NCBI GenBank assembly: GCA_029067085.1
Contig: JAIEFE010000016.1
Location: 114,864-178,863, forward strand
Reading direction: 5' to 3'
DNA length: 64,000 nt
Source of the DNA: Lachnospiraceae bacterium
Lineage (GTDB): Bacteria > Bacillota > Clostridia > Lachnospirales > Lachnospiraceae
Shown: piece by piece, positions 36,378-45,109 of the stretch
Numbering within the stretch: the stretch's first letter is position 1
Layout of the letters: each line of letters begins with the position of its first letter
Translations under genes and position numbers: made by a program
Notes under the pieces: generated by a model
What the model was told of the DNA's origin: nothing
The model's input: only the letters and a program-made list of their open reading frames with translations
Database searches by the model: none

Positions 36378-36953
36378 ATGAGACAGACGAAAAGATTGGT
36401 ATTATCGGCGTTGTTTATGGCGCTTGGGATCGTTTTGCCGTTCCTGACGGGACAGATTCAACAGATTGGAAACATGCTCCTGCCGATGCATATTCCGGTG
36501 CTTTTGTGCGGATTTATCTGCGGCTGGCAGTACGGACTGGCGGTGGGATTTATCACGCCTGTTTTGAGAAGCGTTCTCTTTGGAATGCCGCCGCTTATGC
36601 CCACCGCGGCAGCGATGGCGGTGGAATTGGCCGTTTATGGTCTCATGACGGGACTTTTGTACAGGAAACTGCCGAAGAAGACGCCTTATCTCTATGTGAG
36701 TCTTCTGTGTGCGATGGTCGCAGGCAGGATCGCCTGGGGGATCGTGGGCATTCCGCTTTTCGGCATGGCGGGGAATGGGTTTACCGCGCAGGTCTTTTTA
36801 TCCGGTGCGCTTCTCAATGCGATACCGGGTATCATTCTGCAGATCGTGTTGATTCCCGTTATTATGATGGCGCTTGCGCGCGCAGGTCTTTTGCGGGATG
36901 AGGAGGCGGAAAGCAGAGGAGACGAAGCAGTAAAAAGCGGAGAGATCAATTGA
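36378..36953 (+). CDS. ECF transporter S component
   Basis: This membrane protein of 191 residues has five to six hydrophobic segments and the pattern LVLSALFMALGIVLPF, PMHIPVLLCGFICGWQYGLAVGF (split by a turn) and GALLNAIPGIILQ of energy-coupling factor substrate-binding subunits. It needs shared ECF-T and A subunits encoded elsewhere. The start ATG 36378 lies 53 bases after the LacI-family gene; the reading frame extends further upstream in overlap with that gene but without a start. The following kinase gene overlaps its stop codon. Confidence 0.85.
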   Translation: MRQTKRLVLSALFMALGIVLPFLTGQIQQIGNMLLPMHIPVLLCGFICGWQYGLAVGFITPVLRSVLFGMPPLMPTAAAMAVELAVYGLMTGLLYRKLPKKTPYLYVSLLCAMVAGRIAWGIVGIPLFGMAGNGFTAQVFLSGALLNAIPGIILQIVLIPVIMMALARAGLLRDEEAESRGDEAVKSGEIN

Positions 36954-37537
36954 GTGCGGCAGGATTTGAAATACCGGATGTCGTCTGCAATGTCATAGAG
37001 CGGGCGCTTGCGGAAACGGAATTGACTAAAACAGTCATTGTTGCCATAGACGGTGTCTGCGGCGGCGGAAAGTCCACGCTGGGCGAAGCACTTGCGGCAA
37101 AGTATGCGTGCAGACTCTTCCATATGGACGATTTTTTTCTGCAGCGGGAGCAGCGCACGAAAGAGCGTTACGAACAGGCCGGCGGAAATGTGGACTACGA
37201 GCGTTTTAAAGAGGAGGTGCTCGCGCATCTTTCGGATAAGGACGGCCTTTTCTACCGTCCCTTCCGCTGTCACACCATGACATTCGGGGATGCCGTGCGG
37301 ATGCCGTGGTGCCGGCTGAACATTATCGAGGGAGCTTATAGCTGTCATCCTTACTTTGGTGATGTATATCAGGCACGCTTCTTTGTGGAAGCATCTCCGG
37401 AAGTACAGAAAGAACGCCTCCTTGCAAGGAACGGCAAAGAGCAGTATGAACGGTTTGTCAGAGAGTGGATCCCCATGGAAAACCGTTACTTTGACGCCTT
37501 TGCGATCAGGAGGCAGTGCATTTCCATTTCTCTTTGA
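36950..37537 (+). CDS. Uridine kinase-like P-loop kinase
   Basis: This 195-residue P-loop protein has Walker A AIDGVCGGGKSTLGEALA near residue 30, MDDFFLQREQR with the DDF substrate motif, and the NVDYERFKEEVL and IIEGAYSCHP segments of uridine kinase/phosphoribulokinase-like enzymes. It starts at TTG 36950, overlapping the stop of the S component gene, with GCGGAGA upstream. Close coupling to an S component suggests it phosphorylates the imported vitamin or nucleoside; substrate is inferred. Confidence 0.82.
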   Translation: MSAAGFEIPDVVCNVIERALAETELTKTVIVAIDGVCGGGKSTLGEALAAKYACRLFHMDDFFLQREQRTKERYEQAGGNVDYERFKEEVLAHLSDKDGLFYRPFRCHTMTFGDAVRMPWCRLNIIEGAYSCHPYFGDVYQARFFVEASPEVQKERLLARNGKEQYERFVREWIPMENRYFDAFAIRRQCISISL

Positions 37538-37565
37538 GATTATTTTCCTTTTTTCCAAAAACGCG

Positions 37566-37615
37566 TTGACAGTGTCTGTGCAGTATGTTATTCTATTGAT
37601 TAGAACAACCGGTTG
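37566..37615 (+). promoter_or_regulatory. Strong promoter with LacI-type operator
   Basis: TTGACA (37566-37571) and TATTCT (37589-37594) have a 17-base spacer and an extended TG before the -10 box. A perfect palindrome CAACCGGTTG with central CG follows at 37606-37615, where LacI/GalR-family repressors commonly bind. It drives the 612-residue protein gene and probably the genes after it. Confidence 0.6.
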
Positions 37616-37718
37616 CGCATGGTTAAAACCACCAAGAGCGCAGAGCGACAGAATGAAAAATATAGAAAAAACAAGTAAAAAGGCACAAAAAAGGATAGGA
37701 AACGGAGGACGGGAAAGC

Positions 37719-39557
37719 ATGGATAAGTTTATTGTCAACATCATCCATCGGCCGGAGATGGTCCCGGAGTATGCAGAGAAGGTGACCGGACACGGTAAGG
37801 AAGAAGATATCGGAAGAAAGGAGCTTCTGACGGAGTCTCTGGATATCTTTAAGACCCAGCAGTCAATCGCACATAAGAACGGCTTGAAGACGACGATCCA
37901 GATGACGTACGCTTCTCTGTTTAATGACGAGGCGGTAGCGCTGGCAAAGGAGCATCACGAGAAATACGGCGACGAGATAGCCTTATCACTGTTGGGACTT
38001 CCCTGTGAAGAGTTCCGCGAGAAATATAAGACGAAAGATTTCTGTATCTGGATGTTCTCCATGGAGGATAAGAAATCCATCGTGGACGATGTGTTTGGCA
38101 AGTTTAAGGATCGTTTCGGTTTTTATCCGGAGTCTACGGGATCCTACTATCTGGATGCGGATCTGGTAAATTATATTAAAGAAAAATATCCCATGGTGAA
38201 GTGTGCAGTGGCTACCTGCTGGGAGGAAGGCCCCAAAGCTTACCATACCTGCAATAATTCCTGGTACACTTTCATGGACGGCGGCCCCTGGGCGCCCTGG
38301 ATTCCCAGCAAACAGAACGTGCATGCACCGGCAGCAAACGAGGCGGAGGATTCCGGTATTGTGGCGATTCCGCACCTGTCTCGTGACCTGATCGCGTGTT
38401 ATGACGGTAACGGTTCCAATTTCGGGACCCATCCCCAGAATGTACTGCGGAGTATGTGTTACGATTCCAAAACATGGGAATACCCTTATATGTACAACCT
38501 GATCGATCAGTTCAGGGCACTTGCGAAGTACAACAACGGATACGCTTATAATATGATGTTCGTCGGTCCCGGCTGGATGAATAAGATGGGCCGCTGGGAG
38601 GCGCCTTACGAGCTTCTCTTAAAGTCCTACGAGGATGGTATGGCATATTACGGCAAGCTCAAGAAAGAAGGGAAGCTTGACGACATGACCATGGCCGAGT
38701 TTGCGGATTATTTCCGTGAGAACAGAAGGCTGACGGAGCCGGAGTGTGCGCTTTGGCGGGATATCCTTTACGGTTCGGATAAGCAGCTTTTCTGGTACTG
38801 CGACCCCTATATGAGAGTGTGTGCAAACATGGACCAGGGCGGAGCGATCGTGGATCTGCGTCCTTATGCGGCAAAGCTCTACTGGCCGGTGGGAATCGGC
38901 ACGAAGCATGTAACGGATGCCTCCTATCCTTTCCTGATTCAGGAGAAGTACAGGGCCGGTTATTTTACCCACTATGCGGGTGAGGGTACAGTCAGAAGCG
39001 CAAAGCTAGTGCATAACGGCGAGGAGGTTGATCTTTGCCTGTGCAGGACGAAGGCTCATTTCTCCCAGGAGGGCAACACGAGGATTCTGACGCTCGATCC
39101 CGTAGATATTGAGTTTTACGATCTGACTGTGAAGCTGCAGACAAAGATGTACTTTGAGGAGGGAAGCTCCAATATCAAGATTGAGAGAAACATCCTTTCG
39201 ATGAGCGATCCGGATGCCGAGGTGGAGATCAATGAGTACATGGTGGCATGCTACGGCACCACGGAGTACTCCGAGGATATGACGGGTATCACCCTGACTG
39301 TTACCGACGGTACGAACGCCGAGAAGATCGACTATGCTTACAAGTGCCGTGAGGCGCAGATGCAGGGCGCATCGGAGGCTGTGGCTGTTGTGCCCCAGAT
39401 CGAGACGAAGGTCTCCCTAAGCTGTGAGAAAAAAGACGCAGTGGGATACATCAAAGAAGGGTACGCGTTCTCTCCGATGTTCACTTTAGGCTATACGACC
39501 AAATTAAAGGATAAGGAGGTATTTGCGACATGGCTCAATCTGGCAAAGGCAAACTGA
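37719..39557 (+). CDS. Protein of unrecognised family, possibly carbohydrate-active
   Basis: This 612-residue soluble protein starts at ATG 37719 behind GGAGG; the open frame upstream crosses a promoter and is not coding. No signal peptide is present. The first 350 residues look like an alpha/beta barrel or polysaccharide-deacetylase-like fold (FIVNIIHRPEMVPEYAE, GFYPESTGSYYLDADLV, YGDEIALSLLGLP). The last 200 residues are beta-rich. Conserved-looking Trp/His/Asp clusters (GGPWAPWIPSKQNVHAP) suggest a sugar-binding site. It is flanked by GH53 and sugar transport genes. I do not recognise a named family. Confidence 0.8.
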   Translation: MDKFIVNIIHRPEMVPEYAEKVTGHGKEEDIGRKELLTESLDIFKTQQSIAHKNGLKTTIQMTYASLFNDEAVALAKEHHEKYGDEIALSLLGLPCEEFREKYKTKDFCIWMFSMEDKKSIVDDVFGKFKDRFGFYPESTGSYYLDADLVNYIKEKYPMVKCAVATCWEEGPKAYHTCNNSWYTFMDGGPWAPWIPSKQNVHAPAANEAEDSGIVAIPHLSRDLIACYDGNGSNFGTHPQNVLRSMCYDSKTWEYPYMYNLIDQFRALAKYNNGYAYNMMFVGPGWMNKMGRWEAPYELLLKSYEDGMAYYGKLKKEGKLDDMTMAEFADYFRENRRLTEPECALWRDILYGSDKQLFWYCDPYMRVCANMDQGGAIVDLRPYAAKLYWPVGIGTKHVTDASYPFLIQEKYRAGYFTHYAGEGTVRSAKLVHNGEEVDLCLCRTKAHFSQEGNTRILTLDPVDIEFYDLTVKLQTKMYFEEGSSNIKIERNILSMSDPDAEVEINEYMVACYGTTEYSEDMTGITLTVTDGTNAEKIDYAYKCREAQMQGASEAVAVVPQIETKVSLSCEKKDAVGYIKEGYAFSPMFTLGYTTKLKDKEVFATWLNLAKAN

Positions 39558-39748
39558 ATTACAGATGTCCCTCCTGCTTTATGAGGGATTTGGACATTGA
39601 TATGTTCTATGACAAGGAAAAGAAGGAGTTTCACTGTATCCGCTGTCAGTATGTGGGGACGGAGGAGGATGTGCTGGCGAAGAATGAGCTGGTGCGCTTC
39701 CGGTATAAAGATGCGATGAAGAGATTCACGAAATTCGATTTCGACTGA
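39530..39748 (+). CDS. Small zinc-ribbon protein
   Basis: This 72-residue protein has two CxxC pairs, CPSC and CIRC, about 20 residues apart, consistent with a single zinc ribbon. It overlaps the end of the preceding gene by 28 bases and has AAGGAGG at 39513-39519. It ends 31 bases before the GH53 gene, so it is in the same operon. Role is unknown. Confidence 0.75.
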   Translation: MAQSGKGKLNYRCPSCFMRDLDIDMFYDKEKKEFHCIRCQYVGTEEDVLAKNELVRFRYKDAMKRFTKFDFD

Positions 39749-39779
39749 GAGCACTGACGGGCAGAAGCAGGAGACGGAA

Positions 39780-40898
39780 ATGAAATATTACAAGGGAATG
39801 GATATTTCTACCATAAAAGAGGTGGAGGCTCTGGGCGGGAAGTTCTACGACAAGGGCGTGGAAAAAGACGTGTTTGAGATCCTGAAAAGTTATGGTACGA
39901 ATGCTGTCAGGCTGCGGTTGTGGAACGATCCCTACTCGGAAGACGGCACGCCTTACGGGGCGGGTACGAACGATCTGCCAACGACCATCGAACTTGCGAA
40001 GCGGGCAAAGGCGCATGGAATGGAAGTGCTTCTGGATTTTCAGTACAGCGATTTCTGGGCGGATCCGGGTAAGCAGAGGGTTCCCAAGGCATGGCGGGGA
40101 ATGGACGCAGATGAGTTGACCGAAGCAGTCTATACTTTTACCCGGGAATCCCTCCTGGCGATGAAGGAGGCGGACGTCCTGCCGGAGCTGGTGCAGGTTG
40201 GAAACGAACTTTCCAACGGGACGCTCTGGCCTTTGGGAAAGCTTCCCGAGTACGGCAACTATGACAATCTGGCAAGGTTTATCCGCGCGGGAATACGGGG
40301 CGTGCGTTCGGTGGATCCGGAAATGCCCGTGATGCTCCATCTGGACAACGGCGGCAACAATGCGCTGTACCGGGATTGGTTCGACCATTATCTGGAACGG
40401 GGTGAGGATGATTTTCAGATCATAGGACTCTCTTATTATCCGTTCTGGCATGGGACGCTTGAAGATCTCCGGAACAACATGAACGATCTGGCGAGCCGTT
40501 ACGGCAAAGATCTGATAGTGGTGGAGGTTTCTATGGGCTTTACTATGGAGGATTACGGAAGGTATGAGAAACTGCCTCCCGAGAACCGCAAGGGATATGC
40601 CACGAAGCCGGAGCTGGCGGCAAAGGTCCCCTTCCCTATGACAAAGGAGGGGCAGGCGGATTTCTTAAGAGCGCTTTTTGCCGTGATCGATCAGGTGCCC
40701 GAGAAGAAGGGCAGAGGCTTTTTCTACTGGGAACCAGCCTGGCTTCCTGTGGCAGGTTCGGGCTGGGCCAACGAAGAGGCTTTGCACTATATCGAGGAGA
40801 AGGGCCCCGGAGGCAACGAATGGGCCAATCAGGCACTCTTTGACTATGAAGGAAATGCCCTGCCGGCCCTTGAGATCATCAGGGATCATAAAGCCTGA
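39780..40898 (+). CDS. GH53 endo-beta-1,4-galactanase (intracellular)
   Basis: This 372-residue enzyme cuts beta-1,4-galactan chains. Family signatures are the start YYKGMDISTIKEVEALGG, RLRLWNDPYS, FQYSDFWADPGKQ, acid/base Glu143 in VQVGNELSNG and nucleophile Glu249 in IVVEVSMG. It has no signal peptide, so it probably acts on imported oligosaccharides in the cytoplasm, unlike most secreted GH53 enzymes. The start follows AGGAGACGG. A solute-binding protein operon follows. Confidence 0.93.
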   Translation: MKYYKGMDISTIKEVEALGGKFYDKGVEKDVFEILKSYGTNAVRLRLWNDPYSEDGTPYGAGTNDLPTTIELAKRAKAHGMEVLLDFQYSDFWADPGKQRVPKAWRGMDADELTEAVYTFTRESLLAMKEADVLPELVQVGNELSNGTLWPLGKLPEYGNYDNLARFIRAGIRGVRSVDPEMPVMLHLDNGGNNALYRDWFDHYLERGEDDFQIIGLSYYPFWHGTLEDLRNNMNDLASRYGKDLIVVEVSMGFTMEDYGRYEKLPPENRKGYATKPELAAKVPFPMTKEGQADFLRALFAVIDQVPEKKGRGFFYWEPAWLPVAGSGWANEEALHYIEEKGPGGNEWANQALFDYEGNALPALEIIRDHKA

Positions 40899-40933
40899 AA
40901 TCCGCACCCATAGCGAAAGAAAACGATTTCCTA

Positions 40934-41136
40934 TTGACAAAGATATCCGGTAAGTGGTACATTAAAAATACAGGGATCGGAAATCCCAAAAAACGCAGAA
41001 ATGCCTAGGCATTTCTCTATATCCTATAACTATAGGATATAAAACCCCTGTTCAACATAAATATAAAATGCGGTTCCGCATTTTATATAGAAGAAGCAAA
41101 AAGCAAAAGACCTCGCGCGGATCGCGGATAGAGGTC
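40934..41136 (+). promoter_or_regulatory. Promoter and four consecutive inverted repeats before the sugar-binding protein
   Basis: TTGACA (40934-40939) and TACATT (40958-40963) have an 18-base spacer. Then come four inverted repeats: 40997-41016 (20-base palindrome, AGAAATGCCT arm), 41019-41040 (ATATCCTATA arms, two-base loop), 41061-41088 (13-base arms, TT loop), and 41109-41136 (GACCTC / GAGGTC). The leader before the ATG at 41153 is thus almost entirely structured. The last hairpin ends only 16 bases before the start codon. Confidence 0.55.
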
Positions 41137-41152
41137 AGAAAGAGAGGAAATT

Positions 41153-42487
41153 ATGAAGAAGAAAGTATTGGCAACATTACTTGCTGCTGCTATGACGGCC
41201 GGAGCTCTTGCAGGCTGTGGCGGCGGCGCTGCGGAAACTCCTGCACAGCAGCCTGCTGCGGAGACTCCGGCAGCAGAGACACCGGCGGCAGAGGAGACAC
41301 CCGTAGCTGAGGTAGCTTCCGCACCGGATGATGCGATCTCGAACCTGATCGCGGCTACCACCGGTCCGGTTGATCTTACCGTATGGGCATCCGAAGAGGA
41401 TCAGGATCTCACCAACAAGTTACTCGATCAGTTTAAGGCATTATATTCCGATGTGACATTTAATATCACTCTGGGCGCTGAGTCCGAGTCCACCGCAAAG
41501 GACACGGTTCTTACGGATGTGGAAGCTGCTGCGGATGTGTACGCTTTCGCGGATGACCAGATCAACGATCTGGTACAGGCGGGCGCATTGCAGGAGGTAG
41601 TGGCAAACTACACCTACGATGTGGCCGGTGAAAATGTGGCCGGTGCGGTTGAGGCAGCCGGTGTGGGCGGCAAGCTTTACGCTTATCCGATGACAGCTGA
41701 TAACGGTTATTTCATGTTCTATGATTCCTCCGTTTTCTCTGATAGCGATGTACAGTCCTTAGAGAAGATGATCGAGGTTGCAGATGCGGCAGGCAAGAAG
41801 ATCGCAATGGATATCTCCAACGGCTGGTATATCTACGCTTTCTTCCAGGGTGCAGGATTAGAGCTTACCCTGAATGCTGACGGCACAAACACCTGTACCT
41901 GGAACGCTGCGGGCGGTACGGATGTGGCACAGGCAATTATTGACCTGACAGCATCCAACGTACTGGTAGACATGGGCGATGAAGACATGGCTACCCAGAT
42001 CGCAGAGGGCAATGTAGTTGCCTGCGTAAACGGTACCTGGAGAGCAGAGACGGCAGCAGAGGCATGGGGCGATAACTATGCAGCTACCAAGCTTCCTACC
42101 TTTAAGGCAGGCGGCAAGGACTGCCAGATGTCCTCTTACTCCGGTTACAAGCTGATCGGCGTTAATCCTCACTCCAAAAATATCGGTTGGGCAATGCTTC
42201 TTGCAGAGTATTTGACAAATGAGGATTCCCAGAAGGCAAGATTTGAAGCGAGAGGCCTTGGCCCTGCAAACAGCGCAGCTGCAGCTTCCGATGCAGTACA
42301 GTCCAACCCGGCTATCGCAGCTCTGGCTGAGCAGGCAGCTTACGCTACGCCTCAGCGTGTAGGCGGCAACTTCTGGTCTCCCGCAGAGACCCTTGGTCAG
42401 ATCCTTGCTTCCGGCAATCCTGACGGAACAGATCTGCAGGAGCTGTTGGATACCACGGTTGAAGGTATCACGGCACCGATCGAATAA
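41153..42487 (+). CDS. Sugar ABC transporter substrate-binding lipoprotein
   Basis: This 444-residue lipoprotein has a signal peptide ending LAGC with lipidated Cys22, then a low-complexity Ala/Glu/Pro/Thr linker (about 25-55). The rest is an MBP-like binding protein (VDLTVWASEEDQDL, AAADVYAFADDQINDL, YAYPMTADNGYFMFYD, GTWRAETAAEAWGDNYAATKLP in two parts). It delivers maltodextrin-like or other oligosaccharides to the permeases encoded after it. The downstream intergenic region holds a hairpin that may lower expression of the permeases. Confidence 0.93.
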   Translation: MKKKVLATLLAAAMTAGALAGCGGGAAETPAQQPAAETPAAETPAAEETPVAEVASAPDDAISNLIAATTGPVDLTVWASEEDQDLTNKLLDQFKALYSDVTFNITLGAESESTAKDTVLTDVEAAADVYAFADDQINDLVQAGALQEVVANYTYDVAGENVAGAVEAAGVGGKLYAYPMTADNGYFMFYDSSVFSDSDVQSLEKMIEVADAAGKKIAMDISNGWYIYAFFQGAGLELTLNADGTNTCTWNAAGGTDVAQAIIDLTASNVLVDMGDEDMATQIAEGNVVACVNGTWRAETAAEAWGDNYAATKLPTFKAGGKDCQMSSYSGYKLIGVNPHSKNIGWAMLLAEYLTNEDSQKARFEARGLGPANSAAAASDAVQSNPAIAALAEQAAYATPQRVGGNFWSPAETLGQILASGNPDGTDLQELLDTTVEGITAPIE

Positions 42488-42577
42488 ACGTGTGAGAAGA
42501 AATTCTAACACTCGCAGCAAAGGCTGCTTCGTGAAGAATTTCTATGTCTCACACACGAGGACTGCTTCGCAGCCTCG
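42488..42577. repeat. Intergenic hairpin repeat, copy 2
   Basis: GTGTGAGAAGAAATTCT (about 42490-42506) pairs with AGAATTTCT...CTCACAC (about 42535-42554), and a hairpin follows at 42556-42577 (CGAGG-A-CTGC / GCAG-CCTCG, TTC loop). The second hairpin corresponds to 1072-1093 with the fifth base pair changed from C-G to G-C. Both copies are preceded by CACA. Confidence 0.6.
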
Positions 42578-42600
42578 GCGCAATAAGATTATACAGATTA

Positions 42601-42634
42601 AGAGGGTGGGTGTAGATTCACCTGCCCTCTTCTT
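42601..42634 (+). terminator. Intergenic hairpin between binding protein and permeases
   Basis: AGAGGGTGGGTG (42601-42612) pairs with CACCTGCCCTCT (42619-42630), including two G-U pairs, with a short T tail. It is a partial terminator, which is common between malE- and malF-like genes and would favour binding-protein excess. Confidence 0.6.
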
Positions 42635-42682
42635 GAAGTAAGAAGGTATTTTCTGACATTCTGACATGGAGGTTCGATTCAT

Positions 42683-44107
42683 ATGAAGAACGCATTGAAT
42701 GCAGTGGGAAAATATTTTAAGGATTTCGGGACTGCTCTTGCCAAAGGCGATATCGGGGTAAAGCTGTCGGCTGTCCTGATGGGGGCAGGTTATTTCGCGA
42801 GAAAACAGGTGATCAACGGTATCATCATGTGTCTGGTGGAGGTGCTGTTTGCGGTGCTGTGCATCGGTTATGCGGCGCCAAACCTTGCCAAGTTCGGAAC
42901 ACTCGGCACGGTACAGTTTGAACAGGTCTTTGATCCGTTGACTATGACCAGTACGGTCAATGACTATGACAACTCATTCCTGATCCTGTTAAATTCCATT
43001 ATTTCGTTGTTTATCATTTTTGTTTTTATACTTTTCTATATTTCAAACATGAAAGCCGTATATCGTCTGCAGCTTAAGAAGGAAAACGGGGAACACATCA
43101 ATACTTTCCCTGAAGATCTGCGGATGATGTTTAATGAAAAATTCCATATTACGCTGCTGACACTGCCGGCGATCGGTATCATCATTATGAATATTCTGCC
43201 GATCCTGGTGTTCGCGGTTGCATTTACCAACTACGACCAGCAGCACATGCCGCCGAACGCCCTGTTTACCTGGGTGGGGTGGACTAACTTTAAGAATCTG
43301 TTTACCAGTTCCGTGACTGTTACATTCGGCTATTCTTTCAAGAAAGTGCTGGTCTGGACGCTTGAGTGGGCGGTGTTTGCAACCTTCACGACTTATATCG
43401 GCGGTATCCTGATGGCGAAGTTCATCAATGACAAGCGCACGAAGCTGCCGAAGCTGTGGAGAACACTCTTCATCATAGCGATCGCCGTTCCGCAGTTTGT
43501 GACCCTGCTTCTGGTGCGAAGTTTCTTTGCAGACAACGGTATTGTGAATACTTTCTGCAACAGCATCGGTTTTACCGGTTTTCTGAAAAACATCGGGCTG
43601 GTGCCCTCTAACTTAAGCTACATACCGTTTTTGACGAATCCCGGCTGGGCGAAGGTGATGATCATCCTCATCAATATCTGGATCGGTATTCCTTATCAGA
43701 TGCTGGTGGCGACGGGCGTTCTGATGAACATTCCCGAAGACCAGATCGAGAGTGCGAGGATCGACGGCGCGAACCCGCTGCAGATCTTTATCAAAATTAC
43801 GATGCCCTATGTGCTGTTTGTGACCGGGCCGAGTTTGATCACTGATTTCGTCAAGAATATCAACAACTTTAACGTGATCTATCTGCTCACGCAGGATGTG
43901 TTCGTCACGAGCGACCAGCTCCTTGCAAATTCAAATGCGAAGGAGATCGACCTGCTCGTCACATGGCTGTTCCGTCTGACGAACGAGTATTACAATTACA
44001 AGATGGCATCCGTCATCGGTATCATCGTATTTATCATCTGCGCGGCGTTCACTCTGGTGACCTTTACCAGAACCATCAAAGGAGATAAGGAGGAGGAGTT
44101 TCAATAA
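42683..44107 (+). CDS. Sugar ABC transporter permease (MalF-like)
   Basis: This 474-residue membrane subunit has about eight hydrophobic segments and a long N-terminal region as in MalF. The EAA loop that contacts the ATPase is ESARIDGANPLQIFIKITMPY near residue 370. The start follows GGAGG. The downstream permease overlaps by one base. No ATPase gene is adjacent, so a shared MsmX/MalK-like ATPase is inferred. Confidence 0.92.
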   Translation: MKNALNAVGKYFKDFGTALAKGDIGVKLSAVLMGAGYFARKQVINGIIMCLVEVLFAVLCIGYAAPNLAKFGTLGTVQFEQVFDPLTMTSTVNDYDNSFLILLNSIISLFIIFVFILFYISNMKAVYRLQLKKENGEHINTFPEDLRMMFNEKFHITLLTLPAIGIIIMNILPILVFAVAFTNYDQQHMPPNALFTWVGWTNFKNLFTSSVTVTFGYSFKKVLVWTLEWAVFATFTTYIGGILMAKFINDKRTKLPKLWRTLFIIAIAVPQFVTLLLVRSFFADNGIVNTFCNSIGFTGFLKNIGLVPSNLSYIPFLTNPGWAKVMIILINIWIGIPYQMLVATGVLMNIPEDQIESARIDGANPLQIFIKITMPYVLFVTGPSLITDFVKNINNFNVIYLLTQDVFVTSDQLLANSNAKEIDLLVTWLFRLTNEYYNYKMASVIGIIVFIICAAFTLVTFTRTIKGDKEEEFQ

Positions 44108-44949
44108 TGAAAAAGACGATCAAATTTGTGATAAGACATCTCGTATTGCTTTTTCTGTCCATAGTCTGGCTGATTCCGATCCTTTGGCTGTTTGTTACGT
44201 CGTTTAGCGGCTACAAGGGAATCAACACCTCCCATTTCTTCCCGGAGACCTGGACCCTGGATAACTACGCGCAGCTTTTTCTGCGCTCGGATTCCATCGT
44301 GCAGTATCCCAGATGGTTCTGGAACACGTTTGTCATCGCATCATTTTCCTGCCTGATCTCCACCATTCTGGTGCTGATGGTGGCTTACACGATGAGTAAG
44401 CTGCGTTTCACAGGCAGAAAGGGCTTGATGAGCTTTGCGATCATCCTGAATATGTTCCCGGGTGTGCTTTCCATGATCGCAATTTACTTTATCTTAAAGA
44501 CCATGGGCCTGACCAACAGCCATCTGGGCATGATCATCGTGTACTCCGCCGGTGCGGGACTCGGCTATCTGATCTGCAAAGGCTTTATGGACACGATCTC
44601 GATCTCCTTGAGTGAGGCGGCGAGACTGGAGGGCGCGTCTGAGGCGAAGATCTTTTGGTCGGTGATCATTCCACTGTCCAAACCGATCATCGTGTATACG
44701 GTCATCAATGCTTTCCTCGCGCCCTGGGCGGATTTCGTGTTTGCGAAGCTGATGCTCAACTCCGGCGTGGCAACGGACTGGACGGTAGCGATCGGACTCT
44801 TCAATATGTTAGGCAAATCTATGATCAACAAGTACTTCTCGGTATTCTGCGCGGGTGGTGTGATCATCGCTATTCCGATCTCGGCGTTGTTCGTGATCAT
44901 GCAGAAGTTCTACGTGGAGGGTATTACGGGAGGTTCTGTCAAAGGATAA
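44107..44949 (+). CDS. Sugar ABC transporter permease (MalG-like)
   Basis: This 280-residue membrane subunit has six hydrophobic segments. The EAA motif SLSEAARLEGASEAKIFW, followed by SVIIPLSKP, is near residue 170. It starts at ATG 44107 inside the stop codon of the preceding gene, with GGAGGAGG upstream. It forms a heterodimer with the MalF-like subunit. A terminator hairpin follows. Confidence 0.93.
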   Translation: MKKTIKFVIRHLVLLFLSIVWLIPILWLFVTSFSGYKGINTSHFFPETWTLDNYAQLFLRSDSIVQYPRWFWNTFVIASFSCLISTILVLMVAYTMSKLRFTGRKGLMSFAIILNMFPGVLSMIAIYFILKTMGLTNSHLGMIIVYSAGAGLGYLICKGFMDTISISLSEAARLEGASEAKIFWSVIIPLSKPIIVYTVINAFLAPWADFVFAKLMLNSGVATDWTVAIGLFNMLGKSMINKYFSVFCAGGVIIAIPISALFVIMQKFYVEGITGGSVKG

Positions 44950-44966
44950 ATCAGAGCAACTGTATA

Positions 44967-45004
44967 AAACAGGCTGCACTATTGTAAGTGCAGCTTGTTT
45001 GTTT
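44967..45004 (+). terminator. Terminator after the sugar transporter operon
   Basis: AAACAGGCTGCACT (44967-44980) pairs with AGTGCAGCTTGTTT (44987-45000) around the loop ATTGTA, with T-rich sequence after it. It separates the transporter genes from the amylase lipoprotein gene. Confidence 0.75.
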
Positions 45005-45109
45005 CTGTGAGATTAGTATACATAAAGTAAAATTAAAGCTTGTGTATTCAATATAGTGGTTTACATAACATAAGGACGACAAAAAGGATTAAGATGGGAG
45101 ATCAGCAAA

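Noticed and set aside
37356..37718. N-terminal extension of the 612-residue protein
   Set aside because: It overlaps the kinase gene, a promoter and an operator; the ribosome binding site is directly before 37719.
36692..37744. 350-codon minus-strand open frame
   Set aside because: It crosses the S component, kinase and a strong promoter on the plus strand and has no recognisable features.
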